Notes under the pieces: generated by a model | Database searches by the model: none | Seen by the model: only the letters and a program-made list of their open reading frames with translations | What the model was told of the DNA's origin: nothing | Origin: Astropecten irregularis | Taxonomy: Eukaryota; Echinodermata; Asteroidea; Paxillosida; Astropectinidae | Assembly (NCBI GenBank): GCA_963971285.1 | Contig: OZ020254.1 | Coordinates: forward strand, 2,666,001 to 2,730,000 | Reading direction: 5' to 3' | Length of the DNA stretch: 64,000 nt | Program-made: the position numbers and the translations under genes | Shown: piece after piece, positions 56,849 through 64,000 of the stretch | How the letters are laid out: every line of letters begins with the position of its first letter | How positions within the stretch are numbered: the stretch's first letter is position 1

Positions 56849-57151
56849 CATTAGACTATGGGACGAGTCCGTTTTTTCGCTTCGTTCGTGGTCTCCGTCG
56901 AGGGAGGGCATGTAAACTTCACTGTCGACTGAAAATATTATTCCATACAAGAAAAGGGTTGTTCCCCCTGCAAATACTGGCACAATAACGAGAATTTCGA
57001 GAAAACATGCGACCGTTTTCGAGAAAATACGACTCTTGATCGAGCCAAAATTTGGACCAATTGACGGTTGGTTTTCATTTGAGAAAAATTTCCTCCAATC
57101 AGCACCCTCGTATTATAGCTCACACAGACTCCATCTCGCGCGGAATCCAAC

Positions 57152-57319
57152 ATGGCGGGTAACGAAAAGGACGTCGGCGAAAAGCCTCGCAAAACTTGCT
57201 TTTTGCATTGCGATCCGAGCGCAAAAGGCGTTGTAACACCCTTCTCAGAACATAGCTGGGCTCGTTTTCTGGAGTTTGTGGACAAAATAATGGAAGGTTC
57301 TGCGAGGCACACAGTCTGA
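57152..57319 (+). CDS. small ORF in transposon (55 aa), unknown function
   Basis: ATG at 57152, stop at 57317-57319. It contains CFLHCDPSAKGVVTPF and HSWARFLEFVDKIM, a Cys-x3-Cys start followed by a compact amphipathic stretch, which looks like a real folded module. Further on, + strand frames at about 57435-57550 read GYHRSFYARFTNK and then, one frame over, KYKLQREKAAEERRLEKF before a GT donor-like site. I recall similar Cys-His and YxRFT-K blocks in uncharacterised invertebrate transposon-linked proteins, but cannot name the family. Probably a decayed or multi-exon element protein. Confidence 0.4.
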   Translation: MAGNEKDVGEKPRKTCFLHCDPSAKGVVTPFSEHSWARFLEFVDKIMEGSARHTV

Positions 57320-58351
57320 AATACCGAGAGAGTTTGAGTCCAAAATGTAAACAAACATGACGATCTGACCGGCATAGCATAGGCCATAGCCAAGGGCAGC
57401 CAGCGGCTATAGGGGGACCGCGAGCAGGCCACCGAACATCGCTGGATATCATCGTTCCTTTTACGCTCGCTTCACCAACAAAGTACAAGCTGCAGAGGGA
57501 GAAGGCTGCCGAGGAGAGACGGCTAGAGAAATTCCCTGGAACTGGTATGAGATCACTTAAATTAAATAGTTTATTTTGTTGTTCAACACAATGATGCATG
57601 ATGACCCGACAATATTAGGCCAAGCATCTTTGACATTAACATTGATATGAATTTGAGAGTTGTGCGTTTGTAAAAATAAAGTTAATCATCATTCATGATC
57701 GTCATGTTTATCATCAATTAAGTTGTTTTTGTTTATCATGTTAACTTGTTAAGCATGGAATGTTGTGGATAGTCATAGCTTTGTTAAATTGTTGTTACCT
57801 AAATTGGACTGCAACTGCAATGAAATACATAATTTTATATTTAATGTTCATGGAGATAAATGGTCATGCCATTTGTTACCTGAATTGGAATATTGTAAGC
57901 TTTGTCCTTCCAAACTCCATCTACATAAATATTTGCAATCCATGTTAAAAGCTTATCGGGACCCACTTTTCATTTTTCTTTTCTTGTTTTTTTTTTCTCC
58001 ACTCACAGTGCTCACCGACTTCTCATGCAGTGGCTGATGATGACACGAGGCACGTGCAGTGATGAGGACAGTCCACCAAAGAATCGTGGGAGAACAAATT
58101 AAGCTTAGAATTTGATGTGCTGTGTTGCATTAGATTTTTGACCTGTATGTAGTAATATACCAACAATATTGAAACTGAGCATGACATTCATTTTCTGTAA
58201 TTTACGTAAATTACGCATACCATGTGCATGAGAGTACATGTATTCACAAACTGTAGTGTACATGTACCTTAACATGCTCAATAACAAGTTATGGTTTGGG
58301 TTTACATAACATGTACATGAAAGATTTGAGGCTTCGCATGGTGACAATTGG

Positions 58352-58554
58352 TATGTGGATCGGTTTGCGGAAACACCATGTAATTATCGTTCGTACTTTC
58401 GCACTTCTATATCGTTCGCACTTCTCGGTCTCCTGATGAGGACTAGAGCAGACTAGTCGAAACGTTGAGACCTAATTGCGAGAAGTGCGAACGATATAGA
58501 AGTGCGAAAGTACGAACGATAATTACATGGTGTTTCCGCAAACCGATCCACATA
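58352..58554. mobile_element. hairpin element, perfect 76-bp arms, hammerhead-like loop
   Basis: Arms 58352-58427 and 58479-58554 are exact inverse copies (outer end TATGTGGATCGGTTTGCGG). The loop reads GGTCTC (58427-58432), CTGATGA (58433-58439), a stem GACTAG-agcaga-CTAGTC (58441-58458), GAAAC (58459-58463), GTT, GAGACC (58467-58472). CTGATGA and GAAA are the invariant boxes of the hammerhead ribozyme and the stem between them is in the stem II position; stem III is nearly absent. A half copy is at 46763-46890. Confidence 0.88.
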
Positions 58555-58570
58555 ACATGTACATGTTTCG

Positions 58571-58830
58571 AAAGAAGGTAGGTTTCCGGTGACACCGTGT
58601 AATCTTTTTTGTGAGAGTGTGTGGTTCTGAGAAGAACCGATTGTATAATCTCAACGTTCCAAACAGTGTGCTCTGTTCATCCTCGGGTTCGTCCTCAGGA
58701 GAGTGTCGCTCTCCTGAGGACAAACAGAGCACACTGATCCGAACGTCGAGATAACTTCCACCGGTTCTTCTCAGAACCATACACTCTCGCAGAAGAGATT
58801 ACATGGTGTCACCGCAAACCTACCTTCTTT
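58571..58830. mobile_element. second hairpin element, related ends
   Basis: Outer parts AAGAAGGTAGGTTTCCGG and TTGGCGG-like inverse GCAAACCTACCTTCTTT pair, with GGTTCTGAGAAGAACCG / CGGTTCTTCTCAGAACC and CAGTGTGCTCTG / CAGAGCACACTG further in. It shares ACATGGTGTNNCCGCAAACC with the neighbour at 58352-58554. Centre: CCTCAGGAGAG / CTCTCCTGAGG. Confidence 0.82.
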
Positions 58831-60715
58831 TAGTAATGTACATGTGTACTTAAATGGGTTTGTGTATCTGCAGCTTTTTCGTGATACTTCTCTAGGTAGA
58901 AATTTCAACTATGCTTCCATAATTAGTTGCAGCCCACTTATTGGCAGTCTGCAGAATGAGATTGTTTTACTGCAAATGTAAAACGTGCCTGTTTCAAAGT
59001 GTTGTTACTGGGATGCTTGTAAAAAAAAATTAAATAAATACAGTACTTTCAAAGTTTTTGAAAAGCTGCAAATTTATCAGGTTTTCTGATTTATAAAAAT
59101 TGAACATTTATAGGACCTTACAGTAGTGTGATGTGTGTATTGAAATATTGTATTTCAGTTCACTGAGTATATGGAACTTTGAATGATGCCTTTATAATTT
59201 AAGTTATGCCACCATCACTCATCGGCAGATTGCAGAATTGAGTTTTACAGCCAACTGACAAGTACGGCTGTGGTGCATATTATTTTGAAGCTACGTAAAA
59301 TGGTACGGTTTAAAACTAATGTAAATTTTTGAATGAAAAGGTTAAAAGACTTCACAGTTTCATCACAGAGAATGATTACACCCTTCAGCTCTGTGCACAT
59401 ATAATGCACATCTACCTTGGAAGTTTAGTTTGAACATATTTGTATTATTGTACACTCAAGCATACACAACTTGAATAATGCCATCATACTCATAAAGGTT
59501 TTATTTTTGCTGTACGTTGTTGTCTTGTACTTATTAATGGGACAATAATTATTTAGCAGAAATCAGTACCATACTTGGTTTGTTAAGTAACGGGGATTAT
59601 TTTGACACCTTATACCAAATTTCATGAGAGTGGGGTACATGTTTGAGACCTTGCACCATATGTACATACATACATATTTTCTACCATTAATTATGTCAAC
59701 GTTGAACATGTTTTGTTTTACTATGCTCGAGTACGTGTCATAAAGAACTTGTGTTTCAATCACATTATTTATTCTCGGTCACTCCTTAGCAGGTTGAAAA
59801 ATTCTGTCATATTAGTGAACACAGGTATCATAAGACAAAATATAGGGCATCTATGACAGTAACCTTCATTGCCACTGTAAAGTATAGGCTTGATAGTTTG
59901 TTAATAGTGTTATTTTTAAGGTATAATGTTTAGTGTACTCAGTTCCTCAAAGACAAAATAAATACATGCACATTTATGTGTTACATGATGAGAAATAAAG
60001 ATTTTGGTGACTATTCTTTGCTTGAATTTTTGTGTCAATATAATTATTATGAAAAAATAATTTTTATAAAAAAATCTTTTAGATTGCCTTGTCACATTAT
60101 TTCAGAAAGTGCTACACTTTTAGAAAGATTATCAAGAAAAGAAGGCAGTATTTTCTAACATCTTCATCGATCTTTATTCAATAAGTAAACTCTTCAAATC
60201 ATGTTAAAAACAATTTCACCAAAACTGGGGAGGCACTCATTAAAATAATCAGATTTTTTAATCAGCCAAAAGACTGTACAAAAGTATTGGGAAGTGGGGT
60301 TTTGAGAAGGAAACTCGTATAAAACGTTCCTTCTCGATGACTCATGAATGTACATTACAATAGGATTTCTGTTGCTGAACTGCAATAGGCTAACGTACAA
60401 TGGGGCGAGTTTGTCTGATACGCTATGAAATTGGTGGCGAAATTCACGGGGGCGAAGTGACTTGGGGGCGAAATTTCCATAGAGTGCACGCGAAAAAAAA
60501 CCCAACTCGCCCCATATGACCGTACGTACAAGTGATTTCGCCCCCATCCTTTTTTGCCGAATTTCTCCCAAACGTGCCACTTTTGCAAGGGGGAACAAGC
60601 AGATATGTGATCAGCATGTCCTAATGGTCAACTGGTGCAAAATTCAGCCCTTCCCTCGGTGGTGGCCACGAAAATCATTTTCTAGAAGACTTTTTGCACT
60701 TCGTCCCATAGTCTA

Positions 60716-61154
60716 CATTACCTGCGGTTCTCCCAGAAAAATTGAGGAAAAGATTAGCACTATGCATCAATAACAGCCATTTGTGGTCCATCACCCAGAA
60801 AAAATACAGAAAATAGAACAAGTCGCAGTATCATCAATTAGAGACACGAATACTGCCTTGAGACAAGTATTCAATAAAAAACTGGAAAAACACCAAAGCA
60901 GTAAGAATAGAGTCATATGTTGAATGAATCAATGACCATATTAATGATCATACCAATGACCAACGGCCAATCACAATCTGGAACAACACCAGTGAGTTGG
61001 CAGTGAAGCAGTATCTCAGCATCTACGTTAAGAATCGCTTTTTATTCCAGGAACATTTGATGTAAATGCAAACATCAGTCGGGAACAAATCACTCCTCAA
61101 GCAAACTGTTCAGTCTGGGAGCGAAGACATTTCCTGCAAATAAAGCTCTACAGG
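60716..61154 (+). promoter_or_regulatory. end of 70-bp array and upstream region of fibrinogen-domain gene
   Basis: 60716-60850 continues the 70-bp repeat. The 300 bp before the start codon hold no clear TATA box; an acceptor-like tttttattccag ends near 61050, so a spliced 5' UTR is possible. Confidence 0.35.
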
Positions 61155-62183
61155 ATGGCGGGATTTAACAAGCAAAGAAAAGGACTGCATTTGCAATTCA
61201 TTGTTCTGCTTTTAACTATCATAGCAATCTCTGCAGAGCAGTTAAATCCTTCTGAACGTCATTGGTTTTATGCCGCAACAAATAGAGTGTTGCAAGACTT
61301 TGCATATGTCAATAAAAGAGTACTATCTCGTACAATCTGCATCATAGAATGCAGTATGGATGCAAACTGCAAATCTATCAACTTCAAAGAAGATGGAAAG
61401 ATATGTGAGTTCAACAATGCCACAAAGGAGCACCATGGACACTTCTTGGGGCACCTCGGAGGTGATTACTATGATGAAGACGAGGCCACGCCACTTCTCT
61501 CTTACCCTTCACAGTACTTCACAAGCTGCAAGATCTTGCTTGAGACTGGCTTCAAATCAAGTGGCATCTACAAAATCTACTCTGCCAATAACTTTATTGA
61601 GGTATACTGTGATATGGAGGAAGATGGTGGTGGATGGGTTGTACTGCAGAGGAGACAAGATGGCAGTGTGGATTTCTACCGCGACTGGGGTGAGTACAAG
61701 GCTGGCTTTGGTGATCTGCTTGGTGAATTCTGGCTGGGCAATGACAACATGGTTAGTCTGACCTCTCAAGATTCACAGCAAGAATGGGAGCTGAAAGTAG
61801 ATCTGGGAGACTGGGAAAACAACACAGCATGGGCCAAGTACACAGACTTCAAAATTGCCCCTGAGAAATATTCTCTCTACTTCAATCAATATGATAGAAA
61901 CAGCACTGCTGGTAACTCTCTTGGATATAGTAAGGGTAGACAATTTTCGACAAAGGACAGTGACAATGATAGATGGACAGCTAACTGTGCAAGACAGCCA
62001 TACCATGAAGGTGCATGGTGGTTTGGTGCCTGCACACATTCCCATCTCAATGGCAAATACTACAAGCATCCAAATGAATGGCAAAATGGTTATAAAGGCA
62101 TTAAGTGGTTCGACTGGAAACCACATGCATATTCTCTTAAAACATGCAGCATGAAAATTTGTGAGTTTGGGAGTTACAATTAA
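61155..62183 (+). CDS. secreted PAN/apple plus fibrinogen C-terminal domain protein (342 aa), intronless
   Basis: A single open frame from ATGG (A at -3) to TAA. Residues 1-27 form a signal peptide with core LQFIVLLLTIIAISA, cleaved probably before EQ. Residues about 36-95 are PAN/apple-like with C62, C66, C72 and C84. Residues about 118-336 are a complete fibrinogen C-terminal domain: CKILLETG, GVYK-like GIYKIY, GGGWVVLQRRQDGSVDFYRDW, EFWLGND, the calcium site DSDNDRW (268-274), C278/C293, and HLNGKYY. Such fibrinogen-related proteins are extracellular lectins that bind acetylated sugars on microbes; the exact ligand cannot be inferred. Extra cysteines C331 and C336 lie at the end. No intron, unlike the other genes here, which suggests a retrocopy or a naturally single-exon family. 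The stop codon overlaps a MITE edge. Confidence 0.93.
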   Translation: MAGFNKQRKGLHLQFIVLLLTIIAISAEQLNPSERHWFYAATNRVLQDFAYVNKRVLSRTICIIECSMDANCKSINFKEDGKICEFNNATKEHHGHFLGHLGGDYYDEDEATPLLSYPSQYFTSCKILLETGFKSSGIYKIYSANNFIEVYCDMEEDGGGWVVLQRRQDGSVDFYRDWGEYKAGFGDLLGEFWLGNDNMVSLTSQDSQQEWELKVDLGDWENNTAWAKYTDFKIAPEKYSLYFNQYDRNSTAGNSLGYSKGRQFSTKDSDNDRWTANCARQPYHEGAWWFGACTHSHLNGKYYKHPNEWQNGYKGIKWFDWKPHAYSLKTCSMKICEFGSYN

Positions 62184-62527
62184 AGGTATAATACATGTAC
62201 ATGATTGGTAAAGGTCACAGAACAGCACTTATTTTATACTTTGTCTGAAAATTTGAGCACAATCGGACATCTGAGTCGTGAGAAAATAGCGAAAACATGA
62301 CTCAATTTTTCTTATTACACAAAAAGAATGGCCAGTTTGATCTTACCCCGAGATCAAAACTGTTTCCGGTCTTTGTTTTACTTATTTCTGGATAAATACA
62401 CCATTTCACAAATTTTAATGGTATGTTTCTACTCATCACCATCGTCATATCCTGAAAATTATACATAAATCTGTGAACATTTCTGTTTGGGTATGTCACC
62501 AATCCTGTACTGTACATATACATTTAA
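62180..62527 (+). mobile_element. TTAA-flanked MITE, family A, at the stop codon of the fibrinogen-domain gene
   Basis: Starts TTAAAGGTATAATACATG at 62180 and ends TACATTTAA at 62527. The TAA stop of the upstream gene (62181-62183) is part of the first TTAA. Confidence 0.87.
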
Positions 62528-62758
62528 TTTCAGTAGGTATTGTGATGGGATTTTAAAATACTCCGCTTTGTTTCAGCAAACCGACGCTCAAGTTAGAAAA
62601 AAACCTTCTGAGCTTTGATTGAAATTTGATCAAGACTGATCAGAAATTAGAACCAGAATTAGTGTACAAATTTTTTCATGAATCATAAATTGTGATGTAA
62701 AATGTAAATATTACCTGTGTTCTGAATGGAAAACAAGTAGGGAATCCTGATGATTATT

Positions 62759-63058
62759 TTAAAGGTATAATACATGATTCGTAAAGGTCACACTGGGACA
62801 GCACTCATACTTTGTCTGATCAAACATTGTACATGAAATAATAAACCTGTGAAAATTTGAGCTCAATCGGACATCTGAGTCACAAGAAAATAGCGAAAAC
62901 CCAACTCAATTTTTCTTATAAAACATGAAAAATGGTTTTGATCTTAACCCGAGATCAAAACTGTTTTCTGTCCTTGTTTTACCAATTTCTGGATAAATAC
63001 AGCATTTCAGGTGGAAATATTTTAACGGTATGTTTCTACCAGCACTATCTTCATACCT
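62759..63058 (+). mobile_element. MITE family A, right-truncated
   Basis: Starts TTAAAGGTATAATACATG. Interior GAGCTCAATCGGACATCTGA and ATTTCTGGATAAATACAGC match the other copies; it breaks off after ATCTTCATACCTT. Confidence 0.83.
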
Positions 63059-63242
63059 TGGGTGAAAGGGGATAACTAAAACATCTTAAGTGAGGGTGTC
63101 CTTTATGTTTGTTCCAAAAATCGTTCGGACGAACGATCCTTGGAAAAGACACTAAATCTTGATTTCCTTGAAAAACCCAGCATCTCAGTGATGAACCAAG
63201 ATGAACCAAGTCCAATGGTGACTGTTTGTAATGTTTACAAAC

Positions 63243-63447
63243 TGTTCGGGCTCGGGCTCAGGCTCGGGCTCAGGCTCCAGCTCTGACATGCATATGCTGA
63301 AATTATAGGCTGTGGATTTCATTGAAGCTGAAGCTCCGTTTTCTTTCTCAAACCAGAGAATCTACTTCAGAATCCCAGCCAAAAGCCTCTATTTTGATAC
63401 CTGTTATTTCAGAATGGATTCATGAAATGGAGCCGGAGCCTGAGACA
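63243..63447. mobile_element. GCTCC foldback MITE, copy 3
   Basis: GGGCTCGGGCTCAGGCTC on the left and GAAATGGAGCCGGAGCC on the right, with TCAAACCAGAGAATCTACTT inside, as at 43088-43307. Outer ends are lost. Confidence 0.7.
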
Positions 63448-64000
63448 ACTGAGACAAGTGAATTTTCATTGTGTTATTAGTGAACATACATGTATAAAAG
63501 TGCAAAAATAATGAAAAAATGGGAGTATCTGACTTTCATGCATATTCATGATGCCAGATGTAAATAAAGCTATTCATTACTTGATTACTTGATGATACAC
63601 CTCATGGGCTCAATATGAATGTTGAAAGCTCCAAAGTTTTGTTTGCGTAAATTTTTTTTTCGAAGAATGACCAACAAGACAAAATGATAATACCATATGT
63701 AATGTAAAGGATGTACAAAATGTAAAAAAAAATTTAAATGTAAAAAGAAAAAAAAAAAATTGAAATATGGTAATTAAAGTACTTTCAAGTTTAGTTTAGA
63801 AAACAAATGGTTCGTATTTGTTTTGTGGGTTTTTGAATGTGTGAGGGTGAGTTAGCACAGTGGATGAAGACTGAAAGCCAGATCAATACTGGTAATTCAA
63901 CAGCCGCATCTTGAATGATATGTGACAGCCTCTGTAAAGATGCGTCACCAGTTGTCGCACGGCTTATTTTCCAATTACGGGCAATTCAGCATGCTACCGC
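63448..64000. other. downstream flank without recognised gene
   Basis: A candidate polyadenylation signal AATAAA is at 63563-63568. The rest is A-rich DNA; no exon recognised. Confidence 0.45.

Larger units (their letters stand above)
56852..60715. mobile_element. 3.9-kb DNA transposon with CAT target duplication
   Basis: Left end TAGACTATGGGACGAGTC and right end CTTCGTCCCATAGTCTA are inverted; weaker similarity continues inward for over 150 bp (TTCGTGGTCTCCGTCGAGGG against the inverse of CCCTCGGTGGTGGCCACGAA; TTGTTCCCCCTGCAAA against the inverse of TTTGCAAGGGGGAACAAG). CAT stands at 56849-56851 and 60716-60718. Removing one CAT plus the element gives AATAAC-CAT-TACCTGCGG, which fits the interrupted 70-bp repeat (AATAACCGTTACTTGTGG). 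A 3-bp duplication occurs in PIF/Harbinger and some other groups; the family is not assigned. It contains coding traces at 57152-57550 and two hairpin elements (58352-58554, 58571-58830). Confidence 0.87.

Noticed and set aside
56938-57599. Minus-strand open frames of 164 and 159 aa
   Set aside because: They lie opposite the + strand traces in the transposon and show no domain; likely shadows.
61773-62228. Minus-strand open frame of 151 aa
   Set aside because: Antisense shadow of the fibrinogen-domain gene.
1-64000. Old retroviral or other virus-derived elements
   Set aside because: No LTR pair, and no reverse transcriptase, integrase, capsid or envelope motif was recognised in any frame.

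Overview
The window looks like nuclear DNA of a marine invertebrate deuterostome, most likely an echinoderm (perhaps a starfish). This is inferred from compact genes with short exons in AT-rich introns, a very high density of the palindromic words TACATGTA and TAGGCCTA, and many short inverted-repeat elements. Species identity cannot be proven from the sequence alone.

Layout. Positions 1-1312 hold a 32-bp minisatellite and one exon ending in a PHD finger. Positions 3325-25651 hold a complete seven-exon casein kinase 1 alpha gene (copy A, 333 aa). Positions 30934-44466 hold a second complete CK1-alpha gene (copy B, 336 aa) in the same orientation, with all six introns at the same codon positions. 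Positions 49793-53023 hold a four-exon TMEM129 gene (ER membrane E3 ubiquitin ligase, 364 aa). Positions 61155-62183 hold an intronless secreted PAN plus fibrinogen-domain protein (342 aa), probably a lectin. All five coding units lie on the + strand.

The introns and spacers are full of repeats: at least ten families of short inverted-repeat elements (several TTAA- or TA-flanked), two tRNA-derived SINE families, two DNA transposons of about 3.7 and 3.9 kb with terminal inverted repeats, long hairpin elements, and minisatellites of about 15, 32, 33 and 70 bp. Several insertions are nested, so target duplications and order of events can be read directly.

The most interesting signals are: (1) the tandem CK1-alpha pair has an exon 6 with no nucleotide difference in 154 bp while exon 5 next door differs at about 29 of 140 positions, which points to recent patchy gene conversion; (2) a hairpin element with perfect 76-bp arms has a hammerhead-ribozyme-like core in its loop; (3) a TTAA-type element supplies the stop codon of the fibrinogen-domain gene and its immediate 3' flank; (4) the 3.7-kb transposon carries many copies of a GTTACGGCGTGA-like word. 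The genes have no obvious joint pathway: CK1-alpha is a cytosolic/nuclear kinase (Wnt, Hedgehog and clock signalling in animals), TMEM129 acts in ER-associated degradation, and the fibrinogen-domain protein is extracellular.
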